A stretch of 64,000 nt of DNA from Denitrovibrio sp. Lineage in GTDB: Bacteria; Chrysiogenota; Deferribacteres; Deferribacterales; Geovibrionaceae. Within the stretch, counting starts at the first letter, position 1, and every line of letters starts with the position of its first letter. The DNA is taken from positions 558,001 through 622,000 of the forward strand of contig PKTN01000001.1 in the NCBI GenBank assembly GCA_002869185.1. Reading direction: 5' to 3'. A program made the position numbers and the translations under genes. The notes beneath the pieces were generated by a model, which was not told the origin of the DNA, did no database searches, and worked only from the letters and a program-made list of their open reading frames with translations. Shown here in pieces: positions 1 through 9,285 of the stretch.

Positions 1-245
1 AAATAACCATTTATATCAACAGGAAGAGAGTATATAGCAACTATTTTCTGCCTTAACTCATCAATCTTCTTTTGGAGAAGTGACACAAACGACTGCCTGT
101 AGCCAACATCATACTTAACTGGATTTGTATTGGTAATTTCAATATAGTTCTTATCAAAGAGATTATATTGCTTACCGACCTCTGATAAGTCTGAACTTAT
201 ATCATTGATGAAAACATTTGCTATATCTAGTATAACTTCAAGGTT
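1..245 (-). other. In-frame C-terminal extension of the neighbouring MCP, beyond a stop codon (partial)
   Basis: Immediately after the TAA that ends the MCP at 246-248, the same minus-strand frame stays open for 81 codons to the window edge. It encodes a protein-like sequence (begins NLEVILDIANVF, later FDKNYIEITNTNPVKYD, then PVDINGY) with no internal Met. From memory, some MCPs carry a C-terminal sensory module after the signalling domain with the same 'NTNP-KY' and 'D-NGY' signatures. I therefore read this as the rest of the receptor, separated by one nonsense codon. There is no start codon or ribosome binding site of its own in view. It continues past base 1, so its length is unknown. Confidence 0.6.
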
Positions 246-1454
246 TTACTCCCCTGTTTTGAACTCTGAAACTTGATCTAAAAGCTCTTCTGAGGTATTT
301 CTTAATGAAAGAGATGACTCTGTTGATGTCGCCATCTTATCCTGAACATTGCTACTCAGGCTATGTATAGATTCTACTTTTTCATGTATCTCTCCGTTAG
401 TAACAGATAACTCTTCTATCGCAGATGATATTTGCAATAAGTTAGAATTATTGTCCTCTAATGCTTGCATCATAATTTCGAACTTTCCAGTAGCATCATC
501 GACAACGTTCTGAATGTTTCCAGCATATTTCTCTATCTCTTTGGCTCCATCATCAGTGTGGGAAACAAGCGTAGTCATAGTAGAGATATTGCTATTAATC
601 TCATCAGTGGCTGTCTTAACTTTTTCTGCTAATTTCCTAACTTCATCCGCAACAACAGCAAACCCTCTACCATGCTCCCCTGCTCTAGCAGCTTCAATAG
701 CAGCGTTAAGAGCCAAAAGATTAGTTTGGTCTGAAACATCGTTTATAAGTGAGACTATACTTCTTATGTTATGTGAATTCTGAGTAAGAGAACCAACTGT
801 CTCCTTAAATGACTTTATATGTTCAGAAATTATAGATATCTCATTGGATATGTTTTTCATGCCACCGAATGTCACTTGAACAGATTCAAGATTATCAGAA
901 GTAGAGTTAGTTATCTCAGTAGAATTTTCTGATATATCATTCAATGCAATCTTTGATTCGCTACTAGCGTTAAATATTTCATCCGACATTTCAGATTGGG
1001 ATTGTGCTGCATCTGATGACTCGTTAATCTTCTCAGAGATTTTTGCAACCTCGACAGACATTTGTAAGACAACGTTTCTAATATCTTCGATAGTTCCTCT
1101 AAAAGAGACTAAGAAATTATTAAAATTATCTGCCAGATCACCCATCTCATCAAAACTACAACGAACAGCATTAATAGTAAGATCCTTCTCCCCTGATGCA
1201 ATATCTATAATGCAATTATTGATCTCATTAACAGGTCTTATAATCAGGTATCGTAAAAATATGTAAGTTCCTATTGAAATAGCAAACATAACTACAATCA
1301 CACCCCAAATGATATATTTCATATCATGCCCAATTGACAAAAAGATAAGGACTATTGACGGTAGTAGATTAACAAATAAGATATTACCTAAAAGCTTTTT
1401 ATTTAAGGTATTGAATATATTTTTCTCTAGGTAGGTGTAAGCTTGAATAAACAT
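246..1454 (-). CDS. Methyl-accepting chemotaxis protein, two closely spaced TM segments, HAMP
   Basis: This is a chemoreceptor of about 402 residues that would signal to CheA/CheW at the membrane. Two hydrophobic segments lie near residues 22-40 and 46-69, with only a short polar loop between them, so there is no periplasmic ligand domain. A HAMP-like stretch and the conserved MCP signalling hairpin follow ([19 protein letters not shown], then [16 protein letters not shown]). The start chosen is ATG 1454, behind GGGAG with a 5-base spacer; an upstream TTG in frame is less likely. The frame ends in TAA at 246, but the same frame continues as a plausible C-terminal sensory module. The protein may thus be a truncated form of a receptor whose sensing part is C-terminal. 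Confidence 0.9.
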   Translation of the reverse strand: MFIQAYTYLEKNIFNTLNKKLLGNILFVNLLPSIVLIFLSIGHDMKYIIWGVIVVMFAISIGTYIFLRYLIIRPVNEINNCIIDIASGEKDLTINAVRCSFDEMGDLADNFNNFLVSFRGTIEDIRNVVLQMSVEVAKISEKINESSDAAQSQSEMSDEIFNASSESKIALNDISENSTEITNSTSDNLESVQVTFGGMKNISNEISIISEHIKSFKETVGSLTQNSHNIRSIVSLINDVSDQTNLLALNAAIEAARAGEHGRGFAVVADEVRKLAEKVKTATDEINSNISTMTTLVSHTDDGAKEIEKYAGNIQNVVDDATGKFEIMMQALEDNNSNLLQISSAIEELSVTNGEIHEKVESIHSLSSNVQDKMATSTESSLSLRNTSEELLDQVSEFKTGE

Positions 1455-1528
1455 ATATGCTCCCAAAATTAATTAAAATAACCATATTATTTAATATGTT
1501 AATTCTGGATAAACAATAAGTAAATATA

Positions 1529-1553
1529 AAAAGGCCCACCTATGTGAGCCTTT
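1529..1553 (-). terminator. Rho-independent terminator after the class I aminotransferase
   Basis: Read on the minus strand, AAAGGC-T-CAC pairs with GTG-G-GCCTTT around a short loop and is followed by a T-rich run. It lies just past the aminotransferase stop and before the MCP start, so it separates the two transcripts. Confidence 0.8.
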
Positions 1554-1567
1554 ACAAGTTTAACATT

Positions 1568-2860
1568 TTATGATTTCAGCCATTCCACAGTTTTTTCCAT
1601 CGCCTCTATGTTGTTTCCACAATATTGACGAATAAACTCTTCATCAGGTTCATAATCTTTAGGCTTAGTCTCAAGAGCTGAAAGAGCTTTAGCACCATCA
1701 AAGTCAACATACGATAGTCTTGCTGTAAGCTCATTTAAAGGTCTACCAAAAGCTGTCCCAGGTAGGATCGCAACGCCGATATCATTGAGTAGTCTCTGGC
1801 ACAGTTGTTCAGAGTTACTAATCTGCTTCCCTTTAAGTATCTCTCTATAGTTTTCAAAGTTAGGAAACATATAGAAGCCACCCTTTGGCTCAGCTACACA
1901 AACATCAGCCTGAGTTAGTATCTTATACATAAGACCTCCAAGCTGGCGAAGTATCTTGCGAGAGTTCCATAGGTATCTTTCGATATCTATACCAAGTTTA
2001 AAAGCCCTGACAGCAGCGTACTGTATAGGAGCACTTGTTGATGTAAAAGTCTCGCTGGCAACAGATGCCATAGATGATAGTAACCATTCTAAGGACTCAG
2101 GAAAAGCAAATGTTCCAAGTCTCCAACCACCAGCTCCACACCATTTCGAAAGACCACTACTTACAACAGTCCCCTCTGGGTAAAACTTAGCTATGGATAC
2201 ATGATCACCTTTATGATTTGTCTCACCGTATATCTCATCTGACAGCATTACAACTTTGTACTTCCTTGCTACTTCAGCAAGGTGCTTAAGTTGATCAACA
2301 GTATATGTGCCACCTGTCGGGTTATTAGGATAATTTAGAATAATAAGCCTTGGTTTATTAGGATCTTCTTTGCATAAGTTTTCAAGCTCTTCCGGCATAA
2401 GAAGCCAGTCGTTCTCTTCAAGAGTGTTCAGCCATCTAACATGATGCCCTACAATATGTGCTTGTGGAGCATATGAAACCCAGCTTGGTGTTGGTATGAC
2501 AAGGTCTCCATAATATACAAGCTGTATCAGAAACATGAGTTCTTTCGACCCTGGACCTATCAAAATATTTTTAGGTTGGAATGTTAAACCCTGTGACTTT
2601 TGATAATACTCACACACTGCATCTTGAAGTGCAGGCAAACCACGTACAGGTAGATAATCTTTCTGATGAGCATTGTTTTTTAATTCATCTACGACAGACT
2701 GTGGTACAGGAAATGGAGACTGCCCTAGTCCAAGTTTATAGATCCTCTTCCCTTGCTGACGTAGCGAATTACTAAGCTCGTTAATAGCAAGAGTTGCTGA
2801 AAGCGGAAGCCCTCTCACGTTCAAATTTAAATTGATATCAGGTCTGTCAGATTCACTCAT
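1568..2860 (-). CDS. Class I/II PLP-dependent aminotransferase
   Basis: This 430-residue fold-type I aminotransferase resembles aspartate aminotransferases. Visible motifs are NYPNNPTGG near residues 176-184, the cofactor Asp in SDEIYGE (about 208), the Schiff-base lysine in SSGLSKW (K239) and the following GGWRLG arginine. It probably moves amino groups between an amino acid and 2-oxoglutarate in the cytoplasm. The exact substrate cannot be read from sequence. It is transcribed alone: a terminator follows it, and another hairpin separates it from the TRAP permease upstream. Confidence 0.85.
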   Translation of the reverse strand: MSESDRPDINLNLNVRGLPLSATLAINELSNSLRQQGKRIYKLGLGQSPFPVPQSVVDELKNNAHQKDYLPVRGLPALQDAVCEYYQKSQGLTFQPKNILIGPGSKELMFLIQLVYYGDLVIPTPSWVSYAPQAHIVGHHVRWLNTLEENDWLLMPEELENLCKEDPNKPRLIILNYPNNPTGGTYTVDQLKHLAEVARKYKVVMLSDEIYGETNHKGDHVSIAKFYPEGTVVSSGLSKWCGAGGWRLGTFAFPESLEWLLSSMASVASETFTSTSAPIQYAAVRAFKLGIDIERYLWNSRKILRQLGGLMYKILTQADVCVAEPKGGFYMFPNFENYREILKGKQISNSEQLCQRLLNDIGVAILPGTAFGRPLNELTARLSYVDFDGAKALSALETKPKDYEPDEEFIRQYCGNNIEAMEKTVEWLKS

Positions 2861-2891
2861 GATAATTCTCCATAAGTTATATTGTTGAACT

Positions 2892-2915
2892 AAAAAAGGG
2901 GCTCCGAAGAGCCCC
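2892..2915 (-). terminator. Rho-independent terminator after TRAP permease 1
   Basis: A perfect 7-bp stem (GGGGCTC / GAGCCCC) with a 4-base loop is followed on the minus strand by six T. It lies just after the permease stop at 2923. Confidence 0.9.
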
Positions 2916-2922
2916 TGAAATA

Positions 2923-4962
2923 CTATTTCTTCGCGAGCTTAGCTCGGAACATCTGTTCCAAGATAATTAGTCCGAAAAATCCCATACCTATTATATACAT
3001 ATAATATTTCATATCAGGTCCAAGTCCTAATATTGGCAAGAGAGTCCCAGGTCTAAACAAGACAAATGCTGTTACTAATAGGAGAGGAATCTCCCAAAAA
3101 CTTGTCTTTATTATAAACCAACCCTGAATAGCTGCTGTAAATGCGAAAGCTGCAAAACATGCCATCACAAATATCAGGATGCCCAGTGGCCAACTATTGA
3201 TTTCATGTAATATAAGGTCGGTATTAAATACAAACATAAATGGTATTACTGCAGTTCTTAGGTCATACAAGAATCCCTGTATCCCCGTAGCAATAGGCGG
3301 GGAATCTGCAATGGCAGCGGCGGCATATGACGCCAACCCCACCGGAGGCGTGTCGTCTGCCAAAATACCAAAATAGAAACAAAAAAGGTGTGCAGCCATA
3401 AGTGGTATAAAGAACCCATAAGATGCACCAAGGTTAACGATAATAGGAGCAGTGAGTGACGCCATAACAATATATGTAGCCGTTGTCGGTAGCCCCATAC
3501 CAAGAAGGAGTGACGCAATAGCTGTTATAAGAAGTAATAAGAAAATATTACCATTAGCTAACGTCTCAACAATCTGGGTTATCATTCCACCTATTCCCAT
3601 ACCTACAACACCAACGATAATACCAGCCGAAGCTGTCGCTAGTGCCACGGATACCATGTTTCTTGATCCACCGATAAGCCCTTGTGTAATCACTTTCACA
3701 GAATTCTTTGCTGCGACTTTAAAATCCTTTTCTCCAGAGACAAATTGTTTCTTAATCTCTTGGTAAACGATAATTACAGCGAGGATAAGAACCGCATTAT
3801 ATGCTGCCTTTTCTGGTGAGTGACGCGCAACAACAAGTTCGTAAACAAGTGTACATATTGGGATTAAGTAGTGGATACCGTTCTTTAGTGTTTCAAAAAA
3901 TTTCGGACACTCCTCCTTAGTTAGTCCTCTCATTCCAAGCTTACTAGCTTCTAGATGAGTAACATAAAAGAGAGCGAAATATGAAACAAAAGCAGGAACA
4001 GCGGCCGCTTTAACAACCTCTATATAAGGGACATTTACATATTCAGCGATAATAAATGCTGCAGCACCCATGATAGGAGGCATTAGCTGACCATCAGTAG
4101 AGGCAGCAACCTCAGTAGCTGCGGCTTTAGTGGCAGGATAACCTACTTTTTTCATAAGTGGGATAGTAAACGTACCGGTAGTTACAATGTTAGCTATACT
4201 GGAACCTGAAACAAGCCCTGTCAACCCAGAAGCAACGATGGCAGCTTTAGCTGGTCCACCTTTAAAACGACCGAGTAACGACAATGACATGTCGATAAAG
4301 AATTTACCCGCACCTGCCTTATCCAGCATAGAGCCAAGCAGTACAAACAGATAAACTATAGAAGCAGAAACTCCAAGAGGTATGCCATAGATACCTTCGG
4401 TGGATAGTGATATTTGATTTAGATATTTGTTAAGAGAAACACCTTTAAATGCCATGAATGCAGGCATGTGTGGTCCTAAGAACGCATAAGCAGTAAAGAA
4501 GAGTGCGATAATTGTTAGAGCTGGTCCAATTGAACGTCTTGTAGCCTCTAACAGTAGAATTACAGTAGCAAATCCAAAGACGATGTCTCTGGTTATTGGG
4601 AAACCTGCTCTATATGCTAGCCCAGTAGCATCAACAGCGATATATAAAGCAGCACAAGCACCTACAATTGCGAATATATAGTCATTTATAGGGACCTTGT
4701 CTACAGAAGCAAAATATTCTAGAAATTTAGGTGGCCTTTTAACTATTGGCATACTAAGAAACAGAATAGCCATAGCAAAAGCAAGGTGTATAGCTCTGGT
4801 TTTTGTACCGTCTATGATCAAAAAGCTTGCAAGCGAAAGCTGAAACAAAGCCCACGCAATTGCTATTATTGATACAAGATAACTCTCAAATGGGCGAAGA
4901 GATCGAACCTCCCCGGTCTCCTCTTTAAGAATCTCTTCTGCGGTTTTCATATGTCTAGCCAT
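2923..4962 (-). CDS. TRAP transporter fused permease (DctQ-DctM type), TAXI locus 1
   Basis: This 679-residue, highly hydrophobic protein corresponds to the fused small and large permease subunits of TAXI-type TRAP transporters. These use ion gradients to import organic acids delivered by a periplasmic receptor. The large-subunit hallmarks are visible: GSSIANIVTTGTFTIPLMKK, EVAASTDGQLMPPIMGAAAF, and the C-terminal GMGLPTTATYI and DDTPPVG stretches. The matching receptor gene lies upstream on the same strand, with a terminator-like hairpin between the two. Because that receptor frame carries a stop codon, this permease may lack its partner unless another receptor serves it. Confidence 0.93.
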   Translation of the reverse strand: MARHMKTAEEILKEETGEVRSLRPFESYLVSIIAIAWALFQLSLASFLIIDGTKTRAIHLAFAMAILFLSMPIVKRPPKFLEYFASVDKVPINDYIFAIVGACAALYIAVDATGLAYRAGFPITRDIVFGFATVILLLEATRRSIGPALTIIALFFTAYAFLGPHMPAFMAFKGVSLNKYLNQISLSTEGIYGIPLGVSASIVYLFVLLGSMLDKAGAGKFFIDMSLSLLGRFKGGPAKAAIVASGLTGLVSGSSIANIVTTGTFTIPLMKKVGYPATKAAATEVAASTDGQLMPPIMGAAAFIIAEYVNVPYIEVVKAAAVPAFVSYFALFYVTHLEASKLGMRGLTKEECPKFFETLKNGIHYLIPICTLVYELVVARHSPEKAAYNAVLILAVIIVYQEIKKQFVSGEKDFKVAAKNSVKVITQGLIGGSRNMVSVALATASAGIIVGVVGMGIGGMITQIVETLANGNIFLLLLITAIASLLLGMGLPTTATYIVMASLTAPIIVNLGASYGFFIPLMAAHLFCFYFGILADDTPPVGLASYAAAAIADSPPIATGIQGFLYDLRTAVIPFMFVFNTDLILHEINSWPLGILIFVMACFAAFAFTAAIQGWFIIKTSFWEIPLLLVTAFVLFRPGTLLPILGLGPDMKYYMYIIGMGFFGLIILEQMFRAKLAKK

Positions 4963-4987
4963 GCAAAACCTCGTTAAAAAAATAGGT

Positions 4988-5027
4988 TAAAAATAAAAGA
5001 GGGCTGTACTTTAAAAGTATAGCCCTC
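4988..5027 (-). terminator. Hairpin between TAXI receptor 1 and its permease (terminator or attenuator)
   Basis: On the minus strand GAGGGCT and AGCCCTC pair, extended by TAC/GTA, and a T-rich tract follows. It lies between the receptor stop (5051) and the permease start (4962). Partial termination here would make more receptor than permease, as is usual for binding-protein transporters. TAXI locus 2 has the same arrangement. Confidence 0.75.
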
Positions 5028-5050
5028 ACATATAGTTACAATTAAGTATG

Positions 5051-6079
5051 TTACATCATTAATTCTGGCTTAATGAACTTATCGAGACCAGCTTCTTTGT
5101 AGTATTTAAGAGCGCCAGCGTGGATAGGTGCAGAAAGACCTGCTAACATAGATTCTTTTGTAAGAACAGAGTATGCAGGGTGAAGTTTTTTGAAGTCTGC
5201 AAAGTTGTCAAAAACTTCTTTTGTAATAGCGTAAACTACATCTTCAGAAACATCAGCAGATGTTACGAAAGTAGCTTTAACACCAACAGAGTTGACATCT
5301 TCTTTGTTTACAGCAGTTGGGTAGTTGCTAATAGCTATAACTGACTTAGCATAATAAGAGTACTTATTAACAAGTGCATCAGCAGCAGCGCCAACTATAG
5401 GAACGATCTTAACTTTGATACGTCCTGAAGTAGCTTCTTTAATGTTACCGTTAGGGTGACCTACAGTATAAAAGAATGCATCGATTCTTTCGTCTTGAAG
5501 TAGACCAGGAGCTTCAACAGCTTTAGCGTATTCTGACTTAACTGAATCTTCTGTAAGTCCAGCAGCTTCAAGAACATCTTTAGAGTTCTGGAGTTGACCT
5601 GAGCCAGGGTTACCAATGTTTACGATTTTACCTTTGAGGTCTTCAACACCGTTGATACCACTAGCTTCAGAAGCGATAAGTGTGATTGACTATGGGTGTA
5701 CAGAAAATACTGCACGGAGTTTTTTCTGTGGACCTCTTTCAGCCCACTCAGCTTCACCATTGTATGCCTGATACTGTCTATCAGACTGAGCAACACCAAA
5801 TTCAAGGTCGCCAGCAAGAACAGCATTAATGTTATAAACAGAACCACCTGTTGATTCTACAGTAGCTTTAATACCGTACTCAGCAGATTTCTTATTTACG
5901 ATACGGCTGATAGCTCCACCAGTTGGATAGTAAACACCAGTAACGCCACCAGTACCAATAGTTACATAAGTAACGCCAGAACCTTTTGCAGGTGCTTCTT
6001 TAGTATCTTGTGCAGGCTGCTGTGAACAACCAAAAGCAACAAAAACAACAAGAAGAACCAAAAGTGAAAGTCTTTTCAT
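5051..6079 (-). pseudogene. TAXI-family TRAP solute receptor interrupted by an in-frame TAG
   Basis: The full frame has 342 positions and encodes a periplasmic TAXI receptor. A lipoprotein signal comes first (MKRLSLLVLLVVFVAFGC), then GTGGVTGVYYPTGGAISRIVN and ESTGGSVYNINAVLAGDLEFG. The frame ends after ...AVFSVHP at TAG 5690-5692 (codon 130). It then continues in the same frame with SITLIASEASGINGVEDLKG and ...GNPGSGQLQNS, and on to a natural TAA at 5051. The part after the stop fits the family exactly and has no frameshift. One base change (for example from CAG or GAG) would restore the gene. Either it is a fresh nonsense mutation, the TAG is read through, or the base is a sequencing error. 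The start ATG 6079 has a strong AGGAGGAAAG site. Confidence 0.85.
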
Positions 6080-6109
6080 TCTTTCCTCCTAAAATGAATT
6101 TACATAACA

Positions 6110-6138
6110 AGTAAACCAAACAAAAGTTTACATGTCAA
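6110..6138 (-). promoter_or_regulatory. Sigma70-type promoter for TAXI receptor 1
   Basis: On the minus strand TTGACA (6138-6133) and TTTACT (6115-6110) are separated by 17 bases, upstream of the receptor start at 6079. The -35 is perfect and the -10 matches 4 of 6. Confidence 0.55.
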
Positions 6139-6307
6139 TCGTTTTTAGTTAACAAAAAAGTAACATGAAATCATATATACAATTTTTAACTAATAATTTC
6201 TTTTCCTTAAATACACGAAGAATATAACTAGTACTTTCAAATCAGCGATAGTGTATAATCTTGTATATATATAGGATATATCATTTCTAATATTTACGAC
6301 TAATTAA

Positions 6308-7648
6308 TTAGTCTTCCACATATCGTGCAACACTAGTGCGATAAGCTGCTGTTTCAACATCCTTAGCCACTGCTGCATGAACATTTTTATCTAAAATATT
6401 AGGAACAAGGTCACCATCTAGAGCAAAAGAAGCAATAGCTTTCGCTGCTGCGATCTTCATAGCATTATTTATTGTTACTGCATGGGCAGTCAGAGCGCCT
6501 TTAAACAAACCAGGGAAAGCTAGTGCGTTATTAACAGATTTACCATCAGCGGCAAATATCGCCCCACTCTCAACTGCAAGTTCAGGATCAATCTCTGGAT
6601 TTGGGTTAGAAAGAGCAAGTATTACATGCCCAGGTTGAATCATATCTGGTGTAATGAGATCAGGACAACCAGTCGTTGCGATAACGATCTTTGAACTCTC
6701 TACAACCCCTCTAAGGTCTTTTGAATTACCTCCAAGGGAGACAAATCTCTCAACAGCAGATTGGTCGAGATCTATACCATTAAACTCTGATATCCCATAT
6801 GATTTGAGAAGCTTCATAATACCTGTACCCGCGGCACCTAGACCGATAATACCTACACTAGCTTCTTTCAAATTCACGAAAGTATATTTTGCAATATTAA
6901 GAAGAGCTGCAAGCACAACAACAGCTGTACCGTGCTGATCATCATGTAAGACAGGGATATCAAGCATTGCATCAAGTTTATCTTCAATCTCAAAACATTC
7001 AGGAGCTTTTATATCTTCAAGCTTGATAGCACCATATGTAGGAGCAATATGCTTAATAGTGTTAATAATTTCTTGTGTATCATGTGTATCAAGAAGGACA
7101 GGAATACCGTTAATCCCTGATAAAAGTTTAAAGAGTAACGACTTACCTTCCATAACAGGCATACCTGCTACTGCACCAATATCTCCTAGACCTAATATTG
7201 CTGTTCCGTTAGTAACGATCGCTACGTTATTTCTTATTGTAGTATATTTATCCGCGAGTGAAGGGTCTTCATGGATCTTCTTACAAACAGAAGCGACACC
7301 AGGTGTATAAATAATTTTAAGGTCATCAATAGTCTCAACATCAACAGTAGGCACAGTCTCAATCTTACCGCCCATGTGTGTCTCTTCAACTATATCAACC
7401 ACACCTATTATATCTATGCCGTCAAAGTCTTTAATAGATTTAATGATACCCTGTAGCCATGATTCATTGTCTGCATAAATATCTATGTCACGTATTTTAT
7501 AACCTTTACCAAGGTGAACTGTTGTAATCTCACCAATCATGCAAGCGTTTTGTCCAATGACTGTTGTCATATGTCCAAGAAAACCTGGCTTATCTACGAT
7601 CTTAACTCTTAATTTTTTGATTACCTTATTAGAATACTCAATCCGCAT
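6308..7648 (-). CDS. NAD(P)-dependent malic enzyme with N-terminal ACT domain
   Basis: This enzyme oxidatively decarboxylates malate to pyruvate in the cytoplasm. An ACT-like regulatory domain occupies about residues 1-85 (RVKIVDKPGFLGHMTTVIG). The malic domain follows (YTPGVASVCKKI, NVAIVTNGTAILGLGDIGA, VLHDDQHGTA), then a Rossmann domain (GIIGLGAAGTGI). ATG 7648 is preferred over ATG 7663 because GGAGG lies five bases before it, giving about 446 residues. It overlaps the end of a small Cys-rich gene by 11 bases, so the two are probably co-translated. The ACT domain suggests allosteric control by a small molecule. Confidence 0.92.
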   Translation of the reverse strand: MRIEYSNKVIKKLRVKIVDKPGFLGHMTTVIGQNACMIGEITTVHLGKGYKIRDIDIYADNESWLQGIIKSIKDFDGIDIIGVVDIVEETHMGGKIETVPTVDVETIDDLKIIYTPGVASVCKKIHEDPSLADKYTTIRNNVAIVTNGTAILGLGDIGAVAGMPVMEGKSLLFKLLSGINGIPVLLDTHDTQEIINTIKHIAPTYGAIKLEDIKAPECFEIEDKLDAMLDIPVLHDDQHGTAVVVLAALLNIAKYTFVNLKEASVGIIGLGAAGTGIMKLLKSYGISEFNGIDLDQSAVERFVSLGGNSKDLRGVVESSKIVIATTGCPDLITPDMIQPGHVILALSNPNPEIDPELAVESGAIFAADGKSVNNALAFPGLFKGALTAHAVTINNAMKIAAAKAIASFALDGDLVPNILDKNVHAAVAKDVETAAYRTSVARYVED

Positions 7649-7844
7649 TGTTACCTCCACCATCGACTTCCAGGAAGGACTCCCAAGTCATCGGCTCATA
7701 ATCACTACAACTTTTTCTTGGAGTTTTAATATATCTGTTTTGTGCTTCACATTTAAGACTAAAAGTGTTTTTCATCTCTGGTATAAGTAGCCTACGAAAA
7801 TGTATACAACTAGCACATAATGATTCTTCAATATTAACACTCAT
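7638..7844 (-). CDS. Small Cys-rich protein, unknown function
   Basis: This 68-residue protein has four Cys residues arranged C-x2-C, then single Cys residues about 20 and 14 positions on (CASC, LKC, KSC). That could form one zinc or other metal site. There is no signal peptide or membrane segment. It ends 11 bases inside the malic enzyme start, so translational coupling is likely. I do not recognise the family. The composition and tight overlap favour a real gene over a chance frame. Confidence 0.55.
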   Translation of the reverse strand: MSVNIEESLCASCIHFRRLLIPEMKNTFSLKCEAQNRYIKTPRKSCSDYEPMTWESFLEVDGGGNNAD

Positions 7845-7905
7845 AACGGAATATACCCCTCAAAAGAACAAATGTCTATAAATATAAAAAGACTAAATAA
7901 GTATT

Positions 7906-9159
7906 TTAGATACTTTCGAAGATCCCCTGTTGATCTGCAAGCCAGTTTAAGCCCTCTAACTTAGCTTGAGTTATATCGTCCTCAGATAATGAAAATCTAT
8001 CGAGATATTCTTGGTTTACATCACTCATAACGTCATCTGTTGCGTCAAGCAATGCAAGTAGCACACCAAGATCATTATCTTTATAGAGTATCGCTCTCTT
8101 AATATTATCTTTAACGCTTATCATCTCTAAAAGTTCTTCTTTTGTGACACAAAGGATTACGTCAAGGTGTGAAAGAAGACCTATAAAGAATGCATCTGCA
8201 AGAGCTGTAGATTTTTCACCAAATGCTTTTACTGTAAGTATCTCTAATACATGCGCTTTAAGCATTGCAGTCTCGAGTAAAGTAGATTTAACATGATCCC
8301 CTTTATTCCCAGCATAAAGCATAATAGTAAGCCATTTACGCATACTCTCTCTACCTATAAGATTAAGAGCGTGTTTTATACTAGAAACCTCATTACGTAG
8401 ACAAAATGAACATGTATTAATTAATTTGAGTAGTTTTAATGTAAGTTCTGGTTGCAGTCTAAATTCTGATTCAACATCAGATATTTCAGCGTTCTGAGCT
8501 AGATGAGAAAGTATCCTTAGTATACTCGCTTTAGACGGTTCTATATTTTTCTTTTGGATTACAGCTGGTTTTTCGAAAAAGAAACCTTGATAAAGCTCGA
8601 ATCCGCTCTCATAAGCAAAAGTAAAATCATTTCTAGTCTCAACCTTCTCCGCCAAGAGCATCATATGCCTACCGTGAAAGATTTTTTCTACGCGATCCAT
8701 CTTTGCAAGACAATTCTCTTTCATATCTACTTTAAGGTACTCTGTAAAAGGAAATAGAGGCATAAACATATTAAAATATTCAGCACTAAGAACGAAATCG
8801 TCTAGAGCAAAAACATATCCCTCTTTATAGTATGCAGCAACTCTTTCAATAACCTCAGGGGTTACTTTTGTTGTTTCAACTATTTCAAGGACAAGATTTT
8901 CTTTAGGCAAAACGTCTAGGACATCTTGCATAATGATACTTTCATCAATATTAATAAAAGCTTTCTTGTCACCTGTAAGTGATTTTATGCCAAAGTTTTG
9001 AAAGATATTTACAAGAACACGTGAAGTAGCGGTAGTAGGGTCAAAAAATTCTGCCCTATCATCAGTCCCTGTTTTACGAAATAAAAACTCATAGCCAAAA
9101 ACCTTTTCTTCTCTGTCAAAAATTGGTTGACGGCCTACTAAAAATTTATCAAATTGCAT
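7906..9159 (-). CDS. EAL-like/HDOD signalling protein (YuxH type)
   Basis: The protein has about 417 residues. The N-terminal half resembles an EAL domain (VGRQPIFDREEKVFGYEFLFR; ENLVLEIVETT; FALDDF) but lacks the full catalytic set, so it is probably not an active c-di-GMP phosphodiesterase. The C-terminal half is an HDOD domain (about 210-400), which is HD-like without metal-binding residues. Proteins of this architecture act as protein-protein signalling adaptors, often tied to motility. ATG 9159 and GTG 9168 are both possible starts, and neither has a strong ribosome site. It is a single gene, divergent from the HD hydrolase at 9286. Confidence 0.85.
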   Translation of the reverse strand: MQFDKFLVGRQPIFDREEKVFGYEFLFRKTGTDDRAEFFDPTTATSRVLVNIFQNFGIKSLTGDKKAFINIDESIIMQDVLDVLPKENLVLEIVETTKVTPEVIERVAAYYKEGYVFALDDFVLSAEYFNMFMPLFPFTEYLKVDMKENCLAKMDRVEKIFHGRHMMLLAEKVETRNDFTFAYESGFELYQGFFFEKPAVIQKKNIEPSKASILRILSHLAQNAEISDVESEFRLQPELTLKLLKLINTCSFCLRNEVSSIKHALNLIGRESMRKWLTIMLYAGNKGDHVKSTLLETAMLKAHVLEILTVKAFGEKSTALADAFFIGLLSHLDVILCVTKEELLEMISVKDNIKRAILYKDNDLGVLLALLDATDDVMSDVNQEYLDRFSLSEDDITQAKLEGLNWLADQQGIFESI

Positions 9160-9285
9160 AATGCTCACATAAGATTATTTTTCTATAGTATACTCTCAAT
9201 TATAGCACTAATAATAATTAATAAAAGTATTAAACCAAGTTATTTTTATATAATATTTTGAAATTAACTTAAGAGGAGTTTATAG

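Noticed and set aside
5690..5692. Pyrrolysine at the amber codon
   Set aside because: Known pyrrolysine proteins are methylamine methyltransferases, TAG is used as a normal stop elsewhere here, and no pyl genes are in the window.
7906..9159. Active EAL phosphodiesterase
   Set aside because: The EAL signature and most metal ligands are missing, so an adaptor role is more likely.
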